A DNA stretch of 64,000 nucleotides from Lenzites betulinus (Eukaryota; Basidiomycota; Agaricomycetes; Polyporales; Polyporaceae), in the NCBI GenBank assembly GCA_022264855.1, contig JABYQU010000004.1:930001-994000 (forward strand), read 5' to 3'. The notes beneath the pieces are model-generated. The model was not told the DNA's origin. It did no database searches and saw nothing but the letters and a program-made list of their open reading frames with translations. Below are positions 1-10,542 of this stretch, piece by piece (the stretch's first letter is position 1; every line of letters starts with the position of its first letter). The position numbers and the translations under genes are program-made.

Positions 1-375
1 AATTACTATGTGAACAGAGGGCCGAACGCGCGCCGCCGAAGCCTTACGCACAATAGTGGAGGCGCGACCGGTATCTGTCTTCGCCCAGGCCTTGCCAGTC
101 AACAAGCTCACCTTAAAGCTGCTGCCACGTCCCACGCCGACCATAATACAATTGGACTATCTAATGCATACACGCTTTCTGCGTGCAGCGTCATAACGCT
201 CCCTCGGCGGCAGAAACCTTTTCAACGACAACCCCACCGCTCCAAACCGCGTCCCGGCCAGCGCCCACATCCCCCGTCCCCTCAGGCTCACCCAACCGCA
301 CGTCAAACGCCACCCCTGGCATCACCCGCGGATAGCTGACCACCGCGACAACCCGCGTTCTCCTTGCGCCTAAGT
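1..375. other. Upstream region of the first kinase gene
   Basis: No gene is recognised here. The short open frames on both strands have no family motif and look like GC-driven shadows. The segment probably holds the 5' UTR and promoter of the kinase that starts at 376; no TATA box was seen. Confidence 0.5.
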
Positions 376-1924
376 ATGATGGAGCCCGAATGGCATGAGC
401 ACAATCCAATAGAGTTCCATTTCGACCCGATGGACACCACGGAGGAGCTCGAGCAGTACCGCGCGGGCGGATACCACCCCGTCGCGATCGGGGACATGCT
501 CGACGCGCAGCGCGGGCTCGCGCCGCCCCAGCGGCGCTACCGCGTCCTGCACAAGCTGGGATTCGGGTCCTACGCGACCGTGTGGCTCGCGCGCGACGTG
601 CGCTCCGGGTGCGCGCCCCCCTTCCCCTCTCCCTCTCTCGACGCGCGACGCATGCTGACAGGCCCTACGACAGGGTGTTCGTCGCGCTCAAGATCACGAC
701 GGCGGACGTGGGCGCGCAGGACGCGCGCGAGGCGCACATGCTCGTGCGCGTCGTCGTCGCGCGCGTCCTGGGCACGCGCACCCCGAGCCACGTCCTCGAC
801 ATCTTCGAGCACTTCACGCTCGACGGCCCGAACGGCACGCACCATGTTTTGGTGACGGAGGTCGTCGTGCCCGTGCTCGCCATCCTCGAAACGCCTCGGC
901 CGCCCGCGTGGCGCAAGGCGCTCGCGCACGGCCTCGTCCGCGGTGTCGCGCAGATGCACAGCTCCGGGGTGAAGCACGGGGGTGAGCAGTGCTCGGTGAA
1001 TGGAGTGTCTGGGACGCGATGTACTGACGGTGCGATTGCAGATATACATATGGGCAACCTCGGGTGTGCCTTCTCGGAGCTCGGCAGACAGGCAGAGAGC
1101 GACGTCGTGCAGGACCTGAGCCCGTACGACGTCACCGTCGTCCTCCCGTGCAATCCGGCCGCGCAGACGCCCTCTCTGCCGCCCTACGTCGTCGCGCCGT
1201 GCGGGCTGGCCCAGTATTGGAGGCAACTAGGCGGACCGGACAGGCCCCCGCATCTCAAGCTTTTGGACTTCGGAAACGGTGTGATATTTCACGCGAATCG
1301 TCGCTGACAAGCGGGCGTAGCTGACGCGCTCGTGCAGCCCGGAAGATCGAGGACGCGGCGGACGACATCCAGTGCGTGCCAGAATACTGCGCACCAGAAG
1401 TGGCCTTTGCCCGCACCGCGCTTGACCAGAGCAAACCAGCGTGGGGCCCGGAGTGTGACGTGTGGGCCGTCGCGGTCACGGTGTGTCCCCCCGATCGCCT
1501 AGCACTGCATAAGCACCGCTCACACTCTCGGCACCCCCTCCAGATGTACGAGCTGATGGCAGGCAGCTCGCTGTTCAACCGGTGGCACGGGATCACGGGC
1601 AGGCTCCTTCTGGATATGGTCGTCCTGGCGGGCAGCGTGCCGTCCTCATGGGAGCCGTTCTGGAGCTCGGAAAAGCATCTCCAGGACGTGTCCTTCTGCC
1701 GTCTGCTCGACGGGCCGCCGCACCGCGGGTTCGAAGCCGAGATATCGCGCGAGCATGCGCATGCGAAGTGGCTGGAGAAGCGCGAGTGCCTGCGGGCCGG
1801 GTGCGAGGACGACGCGGAGGCGGACGGGCTGGTAAGGCTGCTCCGGAGGATGCTGGTGCTGGATCCGGAGAAGAGGCCGACCATCCACGATGTCTTGCAC
1901 GATCCGTGGTTCGACGGTAGGTAG
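376..1924 (+). CDS. SRPK-like serine/threonine protein kinase
   Basis: Five exons (376-608, 662-981, 1042-1278, 1338-1480, 1544-1924) join in phase to about 437 aa. Seen: glycine loop LGFGSYATVWLARD, the ATP lysine in VALKI, a catalytic loop HGDIHMGN in place of HRDxxxxN, LLDFGNA as the DFG motif, YCAPEV as the APE motif, DVWAVAV, and a late DPEKRPT box. The HxDIxxxN loop and DFGNA are typical of SR-protein kinases, which phosphorylate RS-rich splicing factors. All catalytic residues are present, so it is probably active. Agaricomycetes carry many SRPK-like paralogues, so this need not be the housekeeping SRPK. Two ATGs lie at 376 and 379; the first is used. A TTG-initiated extension to 364 has no support. 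Confidence 0.88.
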
Positions 1925-2878
1925 CGCCGTTAATGAAGATCCTCTTACACAAGAGCACACCCGCCGGCACGAGTTCCGACCCCGGTCTACCAGTGGCTAC
2001 GAGAGTAATTGCTTGCGAGCTACGTGGGCTGCAGGACAAGTTGGCGGTGGCGATACTGACCATTTTCCAGTTGCGCACTTCACGATGAATTCACAGATCC
2101 CAGCCTGTTGCAGCAAGCCACGTACGGTACCACCCTCGCTCAAGTTCGGAGCTGCACTTAGAACGCGCGTCTGCGAATTACTCTCTTCTGCGTGCATGTA
2201 CTCGTACATATGCCCCCACGGCTTTATCCTCCTCTCCACCATCACCTCGTGCATCGCTGCGCGTCCTCATCACGACAACGAGACCACATTTCTCGCACGC
2301 CGCTGAGGTTGCAGTAGGCCCACCCGATGCAACATTGATATACAAGGTCGAGTTACTCAGGATTATTCGTCAGCGAACATCCAGGATGTCCACCACGGGT
2401 TTGGTATTTACACAGACTACTACGGATGACGCCGCGGGCCTTGCTTGCATACATTCTGCGTAGACTTTCTTCTGCTGTGGTAGCCAGCTGGTTTGAAAGC
2501 AATTGTGTCAGAGCCAGTGCCGCGCTATCTGGAACCGAGAGCTTTCCAGGTAGTCTTGCCAAAGGATACGAAGAAAGGGCCGTGACGGATCGTAGACAAT
2601 GTAATGATGCGATCTCTCAACTGGTTATAGGTATGTAAACCTGTGCGTATCTTCCAAAAGTCTGAAGATCACGACGTTAATAAGCAACGCTGCCAATGCA
2701 ATCTCCACAGGATCCCTTACCGTAATCATTATACATCAATGGTCTCCCCAATTCCACTTCCCCACTGATCAACCCATCCAGAACTGCTATATTTTCTCGA
2801 GAGGGTTGTCGTTCAACACCTGTTTGCAGTGTTACGGTACCACGCGCAAGAGCCCCAGCACAGGAACCACTTACGCTC
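1925..2878. other. Intergenic, no gene recognised
   Basis: This 950-bp stretch lies between the 3' ends of the convergent kinase and secreted-protein genes. Open frames on both strands are short, lack motifs and do not join across plausible splice sites. It should contain two 3' UTRs. Confidence 0.5.
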
Positions 2879-3292
2879 TCAAGCACACACATACGACAAG
2901 CACACATACTCATCGAAGACCGCGTACCCATCCGGACAAGCCGAGCCCCCATTGATCGAACGGCCGTCCGCAGCGCTGCACGCCCCGACCGTCGTCCCAT
3001 TTCCCCCGTCCACATACACGTCGAACCCCGCGCCGTTGTTGTAGAAGTTTAGCTGCGCGACCCCACACAGGTCCTGCACGGAGAACGCGGGCGTGCTCGA
3101 GTCGACGCTGGGGAGGCCGCCAACGATCGGGGCACCGCGCCAGCCCAGACACGAGTAGTGGTTGGAGGGGACCGCTTTAGCGGCGTAGCCGTCGCCCCCG
3201 TTCGTGCCGTCGAATATGTGGAAGTCGGCCCAGGCAGGAGCGGCGCTGACTACGAGGACTGCTAGGAGGACCTTACCGCGGGAGAAAGTCAT
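2879..3292 (-). CDS. Small cysteine-rich secreted protein
   Basis: A single-exon frame of 137 aa starts at the ATG at 3292. The first 22 residues (MTFSRGKVLLAVLVVSAAPAWA) form a signal peptide with an A-W-A cleavage site before DFHIFDG. The mature part is small, glycine- and serine-rich, and has six cysteines, an even number compatible with three disulfides. No catalytic motif was seen. The family is not recognised with confidence; many fungal small secreted proteins share this architecture. The open frame continues upstream to 3607, but the signal peptide fixes the start at 3292, and a TATA box at 3385-3391 supports this. It may act in the cell wall or outside the cell; effector status is only a guess. 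Confidence 0.72.
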   Translation of the reverse strand: MTFSRGKVLLAVLVVSAAPAWADFHIFDGTNGGDGYAAKAVPSNHYSCLGWRGAPIVGGLPSVDSSTPAFSVQDLCGVAQLNFYNNGAGFDVYVDGGNGTTVGACSAADGRSINGGSACPDGYAVFDEYVCLSYVCA

Positions 3293-3384
3293 GTCGACGC
3301 GGTGACCAGTTGGGAGGTGCAGACGGGCCCGGGCTCGGGAGGGTCTCAGAACAGCACCGCTGGAGACGATGCTACCCGCGTGAG

Positions 3385-3391
3385 TTATATA
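3385..3391 (-). promoter_or_regulatory. TATA box of the small secreted protein gene
   Basis: The minus strand reads TATATAA about 93 bp upstream of the ATG at 3292, a usual distance for a fungal TATA element. Function is inferred from position only. Confidence 0.5.
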
Positions 3392-3392
3392 C

Positions 3393-3728
3393 CTACGAGC
3401 GAGAAGCGTCATCGGTTCCTTGCTTCCATGGCGCGAAGAAAACGAAAGCGTCGTCGCAACGAGAATGCAAGAGGACGATTCTCGCTCGTGGCCATATACG
3501 CGTATAGGAATGCCCCTACCGGCGCCGGGGACTAAGAGCGGCGTTTCTTGAGGCAGGCGTCGCTCATACAAACTCCGGCGGACTAATACGGCGGGGCAAG
3601 CTAGCATTTAGCTTTGACATGTATTGGGAGCATACAGCCCATCTATATGTCTGATGAGTACCCTTCGAAGGTTGAAATGCTTCCGGGGCAGTAATTGGCG
3701 CATATCATGCAAAGTCACTTACCGTATG
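3393..3728. other. Intergenic, no gene recognised
   Basis: This segment lies between the secreted-protein promoter and the 3' end of the methyltransferase gene. It should hold the 5' leader of the former and the 3' UTR of the latter. Only shadow frames are open. Confidence 0.45.
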
Positions 3729-5042
3729 TTACAACTTAGGTTCGCACAAGCCGACCCAGATCTCCACAGGTTGGCCGCCCGCGCCCTTCCTCTCCCCCAC
3801 TCTCTCAAACACGACGCCGATCTCCTTAGCCATGTCCCATAGCGTTCTCTCGGCCGGGTCGCGTTCCTTATACCCAAGCAGGATCACCGGGGGCTTGGAA
3901 GGTTTCAGCTGGACGAGCGAGGATATCGTCCGCACTAGTGAGGGGAACGACGTGGTGTTATACGTCACATCCGCCATGATGATGGCGTCGAAGGATTCGA
4001 CAGCACGGACTTCCGGGGGCAGCTCTTCGGCATCCCAGTCTAGGACAAGGGAGCGGGGCCGCACAGGTTCCGAGCTGAAGAGCGTTTCGTTTGCGGAGAC
4101 ATTGTGCTCAAGTAAAGGCATTGCCGACTCTGAGTTCATCGTCAGGTTAAGCGTATCGCAGGGGGGATGGGACATACCTAGGTCTGTGGTGAGGATGCGT
4201 CCGTCCTGGTCTTTCGACAACGTCGATCGCAGCGCACCGAGCGTTAGTGACACAATGCCTGTTCCCGCTCCTATAAAATCGTGAGCACAACGCGGGACAT
4301 TATCCGCGCGTAACATACCGAGCTCTATAACCCTGCGCGATTCGGGAGAGAAAAGCGCATCGCGCGCACGAGATACCAGGGCGTCCGCACTGCTAGCCGT
4401 CGGAGGTTCTTGTGCTAGTTGAACAAGCCAAGAGCTCATCCCAATGCCGCTATCCCATATTTTCTATCAAATGTCTACACAATTGGCGAGCCGTCTTCGA
4501 GTGGTACAAGTAGAACGTACCTTGTCCAAGTCAAATGAGGTCTGTTCCCGCACGGTCAAGAATCCGTTCTCGCCCTCGGGCAGCGGGATTCTGTACACTC
4601 TTTCGATCTGCTCCTGTTTTTCTACGGCAGCCCCGCCTCGACCGCGCGAGCTGAAGAGGATCGGCATAGACATCACGGGGAATGGACGCGTCCCGAGGTC
4701 AGTCCCGGCGAGATTGATTATGTGCGGCCGTCCTTGACCATGTGCGGTCAATACGAGGCGGTACGACTGTCCGTCCCGCAGACCCGGAGGCAGCGGAACG
4801 CGCATCTCCTTGTATGCACCACTTTGCCGCCATACAGTCAACTTCTGGGGCGCGGTGATAGATGGGTACGGTTCGGGGCGGCTCGCGCCGTTGGCCGTTT
4901 GCGACCACGAGTAGTAGATTTCCTGCGCGCCGTCGAAAGGCTCCGTGCGCAGGTCGTTGGACACCTGGGGCGTTATGGATATTGAGCCCGACGGAAACGA
5001 CTGGGTCGTCGGGGGCCGCAGGAAGGAGACGTAATAGAACAT
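3729..5042 (-). CDS. METTL21-type (PF10294) S-adenosylmethionine-dependent methyltransferase
   Basis: Three exons (5042-4521, 4463-4178, 4129-3729) give about 402 aa. Seen: N-terminal MFYYVSFLRPP, then FDLDKKIWDSGIGMSSW spliced across intron 1, a SAM-binding glycine motif GAGTGIVSLTLG, an acidic TTDLESAMPLLEHN spliced across the 48-bp intron 2, and DAIIMADVTYNTTSFPSL in the catalytic half. This order fits the class-I METTL21/EFM family, which methylates lysines of proteins such as elongation factors and chaperones; the substrate here cannot be told. The 48-bp intron keeps the frame open, so read-through would insert 16 residues, but the donor GTATGT and family alignment favour splicing. A longer frame reaches 5231; the start at 5042 is chosen because the family usually begins with this FxxFLRPP segment. 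It is divergent from the rhomboid gene. Confidence 0.85.
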
Positions 5043-5176
5043 GGGGCTGCGAACGTTGTGTATTGCGAGCGGCGGCAGAGAGTGCGTGGCCGCTCGGCGT
5101 CGCGGATTTGAAGGCAGGAGGCAAGAAGCACAAAAGCTCGAGTGGGCGCGCGCCTCCGCAGCGAACGCGGTCGGCA
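5043..5176. promoter_or_regulatory. Shared divergent promoter, methyltransferase / rhomboid protease
   Basis: Only 134 bp separate the two start codons on opposite strands, so both core promoters must lie here or overlap the 5' coding ends. No TATA box is visible. Bidirectional use is inferred from geometry. Confidence 0.45.
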
Positions 5177-6853
5177 ATGCTTTGGACCTTACGCTCACCC
5201 CGGCTCTGGACTCTGCCATGTCGGCCTCCACAACGCTCCTTTTCGTTCACACCCGGGAGACGACTGTCGCATGTACTCGCTGAAAGTACGCCCAGCCCGC
5301 CACTGTTCAGGAGGGAGGTCGCGAAGGCGCGGACCCCGCCCTCGTTCTCCGACGCAGTACGCAATGTGCCAACGCGGAGGCAGATCATGGTATGCAGGTC
5401 TTAGTTGCGTATTATGTCGACCGTTCGATCCTTATGTTTTGTAGTTCGTCCTTGCAGGCACTGCTGGTGCCTTAGCGGTCGGCGCCCACCTGTCCAACTA
5501 CGAGCTGTTCAAGTGGTGGGCGTATATCGTCTCCACGCCCCAGGCTGGATGGAAGGGCCGACTACCAACATCCGAGGAGCTAGCGCGAGCCAAGTACTAT
5601 GTGTTTGGCAAGGTGAGTACCTCTCCGTCCCCCCACGTACCCTCACGAATTGAGCTATGCAGCGATTACAAGCCGGGCTCGCCAGCCTGAAGGGCAGTTT
5701 GGAGCAGTTTCCCGAAACCATGAGGGCGATGATTACCTGGTCATATGTGCAAGTATGCCAACCGATCCTCAACGCGTCGGAAGGCAAGCGCATGTGCTGG
5801 GCCATTGGCGCGGTCAACTGTGCTATTTTCTTAGCATGGCGCGTCCCTCGGTGGGGGGCGTTTATGTTGCGAAGCTTCACGCATAACCCTCTGTCGGGCC
5901 GTTCATACACTTTGCTCACGAGTACGTTCAGGTACGTTCAGTTCCCACCGATGCTCGTTTGACAGTCGTTGACCGTATATTTCAGTCACGAGGGCTTTTT
6001 CCACCTGGCCTTTAACTGCATGGCGCTTGCAAGCTTTGGTATGTGTTCTGTTGTACAGTATATGCACCCCTTGCTGAACGCACCGAAAAGGCGCTGCGGC
6101 TAGTCAGCAGCTCATAATCCTCACGAAGAAGGTAGAGCAGGAGCGTGGCACTCTATCTGAAACGTCACCCAAGTGGCACCTGCTCGCTCTATTCATCTCT
6201 GGTTCGCCCAACAACTTCAATTCCTTAACTTGAACGCCTTCTGATACTCGTCCCAGCTGGTCTGTTTTCCGGTCTGGTATCACACGTCGCATACGCGCGC
6301 TGGGTTTACCCCAGATTGATAGCCAGACTGAAAGCCACCACCCACTCTGCAAGTGCTCTACGCTCTGGTGCCTCTGCGACCTCGGCGGGCGCCGCGGCGG
6401 CATCAGAAGCTGCAGTCACTACGACGAAGGCAGCAAGCGAAGGGATGCACTCTCTCGGGTCCTCAGGAGCAGTCTACGCTATGTTCGCGATCACCGCGCT
6501 CGGCTTCCCCGACGCAGAAATCACCTTGATTATCCCACCGTGGTTCCCTATCAACATACAGACGGGCTTTGCTGCCCTGTTGGCTGTTGACATGCTTGGA
6601 GTGTTGCGCGGCTGGAAGTGAGTACCCTGTGCAGCCTGAATCGTCGTGTCACCCGGAGCGAATGCTGACGAATATGTCCAGAATGTTTGACCATTTTGCC
6701 CATCTTGGCGGTGCGGCCTTTGGGGTGTTCTGGTACAATTATGGTGCGCAGATCTGGTTCACCATCCGAGAATGGGATCTACCCGTGGCGTACTTCTTCC
6801 ATGGGTCCGCGTTGAAGAAGACGAAGGCAGGGCCAACCGACCCCCCGAGCTGA
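5177..6853 (+). CDS. Mitochondrial rhomboid-family intramembrane serine protease (PARL/Pcp1 type)
   Basis: Seven exons (5177-5389, 5445-5612, 5663-5931, 5986-6038, 6091-6201, 6257-6617, 6682-6853) join in phase to about 448 aa. The N-terminus [18 protein letters not shown] is arginine-rich and lacks acidic residues, as expected for a mitochondrial presequence. Rhomboid signatures follow: [14 protein letters not shown] (transmembrane segment 2, H..N), the catalytic serine in GSSGAVYA, and the catalytic histidine in [14 protein letters not shown]. Several hydrophobic segments surround them. An alanine/serine/threonine-rich insert separates two of these segments. Family members in yeast (Pcp1/Rbd1) and animals (PARL) cleave inner-membrane substrates such as cytochrome c peroxidase, Mgm1/OPA1 and PINK1. 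The dyad is intact, so activity is expected. Confidence 0.9.
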
Positions 6854-7093
6854 ACAGTACATGGACCACAGCGGATCCGGAGCAACTGACGACATAGTAT
6901 ACATTTCGTAGAGCTATTAGTATGTATGAACATCCCCGCTCTAATCAACACCACATTCTGCTGCTGGACGTGGATCCGACGCTTAATACGGAGAGTGAGT
7001 TAAGCTCGAGGAGCTGCATGCATGCCTTCGAATATTTGGGGAAATTAGACTTGCACGTCCGCTGTGGCGAGCTGCTAACCACAGAGCAAAAGC

Positions 7094-7098
7094 AAAAA
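7094..7098 (-). terminator. RNA polymerase III terminator of tRNA-Ile
   Basis: A T5 run on the minus strand begins 4 nt after the tRNA 3' end, the usual RNA polymerase III stop signal. Confidence 0.65.
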
Positions 7099-7101
7099 CA
7101 A

Positions 7102-7175
7102 TGGCCAACGCCGGGGTCGAACCGACGACCTTGGCGTTATTAGCACCACGCTCTAACCAACTGAGCTAGTCGGCC
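7102..7175 (-). tRNA. tRNA-Ile (anticodon AAU)
   Basis: The minus strand folds into a 74-nt cloverleaf. The acceptor stem GGCCGAC/GTTGGCC pairs at all seven positions with one G-T wobble and is followed by discriminator A. The D-arm A box is TAGCTCAGTTGG, the anticodon loop is CTAATAA (anticodon AAT, read as IAU after deamination), and the T-arm B box is GGTTCGACCCC. No intron is present and CCA is not encoded, as usual in eukaryotes. It lies about 140 bp upstream of the polymerase delta subunit gene, on the opposite strand. Confidence 0.95.
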
Positions 7176-7317
7176 ATTGAAACATATTTTTGTAGTATAT
7201 TTACAGTACAGAAGCTGTGTGGTGTTCACTGATCTAGCCCTAGACTTCCGCGGCGCTAAGATGACAAGTACGCCATAGCTGCTATTCGTGTTAGAACCTC
7301 CTCCATACCCGCTCATC

Positions 7318-8126
7318 ATGCCCGCTCGAAAGAACTCGAAACCAGCTCCTGCCATGAAACAAGCCAGACTCTCGTTCGCATCCAAGCGAAACTCCTCCAC
7401 TGCCAGCGCCGCTGCAGGAAAGGGGAAAGCAAAGACCACCCCCAAGCCGACCCCGCGAGTCTCCTTAGACTCCAGCCCTGCATCTGTGAGAGCTATCAGC
7501 ATCTCAGATAGCGAGAGCGAGGTGTCCTTCAACGACGACTATGTCATCCCCGTCGGCAAGAAACACCGTCTGGCCGCCGTCCCGAGAACGGGGAGCGCGA
7601 AGAGGGCGCGGACGGCGGAAGAGGAGGATGCCGATGAGAAGCCCCAACCCGAGTTGGAGAAGGAGACGCTGGACCTCTCCGACAAACGGTGGAGGAAGCA
7701 GTATGGCGTCGCTCGAGGCAAGATGGACCACCTTGAACCTGGTAAGTCGCTCCTATATACAGGCGTAGTGTCATGTTAACGGCGAATATGCAGTGCACGG
7801 GCAGGGACAGTCAATGGTGCACCACATCCTCCGGGTGTTTGACTTGTGAGCCGCCCACCGCTTCCATCCTGCGCAATAACTTACGCTGTGACCGTTCACA
7901 TAGGTCATATGAGTACGGCCCGTGTGTAGGCGTGCCGCGCATTGACCGCTGGGAGCGCGCTCAGGCTCTCGGACTCAATCCCCCGCTCGAGGTACGCCTA
8001 TATGCTGTCCCTTTACGCTCAATGTGTTCAAACTAACCCTTTGGTCAGGTCAAGGAGATTCTGCTGACACACGAAGGCAGCACCAACGAGCAGTTCTCCC
8101 AGTCCGTCTTCCACAACGAGGTGTAA
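7318..8126 (+). CDS. POLD4: DNA polymerase delta small subunit 4 (p12/Cdm1 family)
   Basis: Four exons (7318-7741, 7794-7845, 7904-7991, 8049-8126) give 213 aa. The N-terminal half is basic and low-complexity, with AMKQARLSF resembling a degenerate PCNA-interacting motif, and then an acidic/Ser patch ISDSESEVSF. The C-terminal half carries the conserved signature: MVHHILRVFDLSYEYGPC, VGVPRIDRWERAQALGLNPP, then a VKEIL helix. This is the PF04081 core that binds the catalytic and second subunits of polymerase delta. The protein stabilises the holoenzyme for lagging-strand replication and repair in the nucleus. S. cerevisiae lacks this subunit; fission yeast has it as Cdm1. The N-terminal extension before the core is longer than in human p12 (107 aa). 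Confidence 0.9.
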
Positions 8127-8890
8127 GGTCCCTGTCAGCCTCCCGACACATCTGTCTCTTCCGAGTTCCGTTGCTTTGCGCGCCGCTGTGACCAAAATAT
8201 GGACGATGTATGCCTGTGCTTGTGGTTCGACGGTATATGTCTGTGTTGTAATTTCTAGTGACATGTATCAGTACTGCCGTACTTTATTCGCATAATATAC
8301 CTTCTGTGTGCTTCCATGTTCCGCAGTGTGTCGCTCGTCTGCGAGGAATCTAGCCGTTTGCCCGCACGCCAACCTTTCGATATGCTGACCACACCATGCA
8401 CACCATACATATGAGGTGGGCTTGTTCCCATAATTTCGAGAACACAGCCGTTTGCCAACAGACGACGGCAAGATGAACGAACTTGCGAAGCACAGGTCCA
8501 CTGCGCGACCCCTGTGCTACAAAGCAAGGATGCTTGGATGTTAGCCAAAGATCCAGCCTTGTAACATGGACGATGAAGGAGCTCGAGGCTGGAGAGCTCG
8601 AGGGCGATGATAGCGCGCTCTCACACTGGGCGCCCACAGGATCACACAACTGTTTGTTACCATGGTTCAAGACAATGGATTTCTGGAGCTTCACGTAGTC
8701 CAGGAGCAGCAATACAAAGCAGTACTACTGGGTCCCGAACTCCCTGACAACCGCTCGACACACACACCACCGGGAAGAAAAGGAAGAGAAAAGAGGGTGT
8801 GTGCGCTCGCGGCTGGTATCACCAAATGGGGGACAAAAGAGACCTCTTGTACACGCAATGGGCGACGATGTGCTGTGCGCGCTGCGCTGT
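8127..8890. other. Intergenic between convergent genes
   Basis: The 3' UTRs of the polymerase subunit and the Egh16-like gene should lie here. Open frames are short and without motifs; no gene is supported. Confidence 0.5.
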
Positions 8891-10542
8891 CTATAGGCGC
8901 CTCTTCGTCATCTTCTTTGCGGCCCCCGTCGCTGCGGCGGCGGCGGCCTGGGTGCCAGCTGCGAAGCGGCCACCCTTGTGCTTCTTGCCTGTCGACGCTG
9001 CGGTAGCGGTTGCGCTCGCTGCCGCCGCGCCATCGGCGGCGGTCACGGTCGCCTGTGTGGCGGCGGTGAGGTCGTCAGTCGCGGTCGCAACTGCGTGGGG
9101 GAAATACGCGTCAGTCTACATGCTCATGCAGCGGAGATTGAGAATAGAAACACGTACGTCCACCGAGGAGGGAGTCGACAACCGCGGTCTGGAAGAAGCC
9201 GACACCGGCGTTGCCAGCGTTGATGGAGGTGAGCTGGCCCGTCTCGAGCTCAGCTGCGGCGTCGGCGTTCGCCTTGTCGGTGACGGCCTCGGCCTGGCCG
9301 TTATTGCCAGCGTCGATCTCGGGCGAGGCCATGAGCGTGAGCGCCTGCTCGATGGCGATCTGGACGGCCTTTTTCAGATCGACGGCCTGCTGGGCGGTGA
9401 GTGTCGCGCCAGTCGGAGTCGTCGAGTTGCCACCGAGGAGAGCAGCGTCGTCGTGGCCGGCAAGCGAGTCGACGGGAATGTCAATGGCAGTGCCGGTGGC
9501 GGTCTAAAGCTGCTGTCAGCGTGTGTCTACCCTGTGCATAGGATATGAGCGCACCTTGATCTCGTCGATGAGCTGGGCGGTGAGCTTCTGGCGCTTCTCG
9601 AGCTCGGCGATTGCCTCCTCACGCGCCTTCATGGTGGGGTAGAAGTGGCGGGAGAACATGCTCCTCTCCGCCATCATCTTGTGGCCCTTGGCGGCCTTAC
9701 CGGTCGCGGCGGTGCTCGTGCCGGCAGCAGCGTTGTTCGCCGCCTTGCCCGTGGATGCAGCCTTGCCCGTAGACGCAGCCTTGCCCGTGGTGGTCGCGGC
9801 GCCGGTCTGCGAGACAGCGACGCAGCCACCGAAGGGACCCGCGCCGTTGGAGAGCGAGCCGGAGCCCGGGCCGCCGTTGTTGAAGCGGAGGACGCACGCG
9901 CCGCCCGCACCCGTGCACGTCGTGCCGGACGGGATCTCGACCGTAATGGTCGAGTTAGCGGGGGCGTTGCTGCAATGAGACAGGACGGCGTCAGCGACTC
10001 GGAAGCGCGGCAAAAGACAGCGCGGGCGGGCTTACTGGATGATGCCGTTCACACCCGGGGGCTGGGAGAGAACGTTGACGGCCGTCCAGGTCTGGCCGGT
10101 AGCGTCGGTGTTGATCTCGGCGGTGAAGGGTCCTCCACCGTCGGCGTTCACTTGGAAGATGCCCAGGGTGAGCTGGCCGTTCGTGGGGATCGTCGGGAGG
10201 CCGCCGAACGCCTGTGAGACGGTGCTGATCGCGGAGGTAATGTCGACGGATCCGGCGAGCAGCGTCGCGCCGCACGGGTCGTCCTTCATGTTCTTCAACA
10301 CGGGAGTGTCGAGCTGGAAGGGCTGCTCGGTGGTACCGCCACGGGCAACCTCTCCGTTGAACGCTGCGAGAAGACAACCGTCAGTTCCCGAACAAAAAAA
10401 CATAGACATGAGATGGCTACTTACTGACACCAAGGCCAATGCCGCTGACGCCGTTGGCGCCCTCAACGGCGTTGATGAATGCGTGTCCGTAAACAGACGA
10501 AGCCGCGAGGGCAAGTACGGCGATGCTCTTAATGACGGACAT
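8891..10542 (-). CDS. Egh16-like (DUF3129, PF11327) secreted protein with GKAA repeats
   Basis: Five exons (10542-10425, 10363-10036, 9969-9555, 9503-9158, 9090-8891) join in phase to 468 aa. A signal peptide (MSVIKSIAVLALAASSVYG) precedes HAFINAVEGANGVSGIGLGV, the hallmark N-terminus of the Egh16/Gas1/Mas family. Conserved DDPCGATLLAG, a glycine-rich Cys-containing segment near CTGAGGACVLRFNNGG and GPFGGCVAVSQTG follow. Known relatives in ascomycete plant pathogens (Egh16H in powdery mildew, Gas1/Gas2 in the rice-blast fungus) are appressorium-stage proteins of unknown biochemistry. After the domain comes a tail with tandem TGKAAS units, an alanine-rich helix-prone stretch around AREEAIAELEKRQKL, and a basic end (KKMTKRRL). 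No GPI signal was seen. The tail is longer than the core family domain and looks lineage-specific. Confidence 0.87.
9726..9794 (-). repeat. Coding tandem repeat, TGKAAS units
   Basis: Inside the Egh16-like gene the peptide reads TGKAAS-TGKAAS-TGKAAN, and a related ATGKAAKG occurs about 15 residues later. On the plus strand the repeat appears as copies of TTGCCCGT(A/G)GA(C/T)GCAGCC. It sits in the Ala/Lys-rich tail after the conserved domain. Confidence 0.7.
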
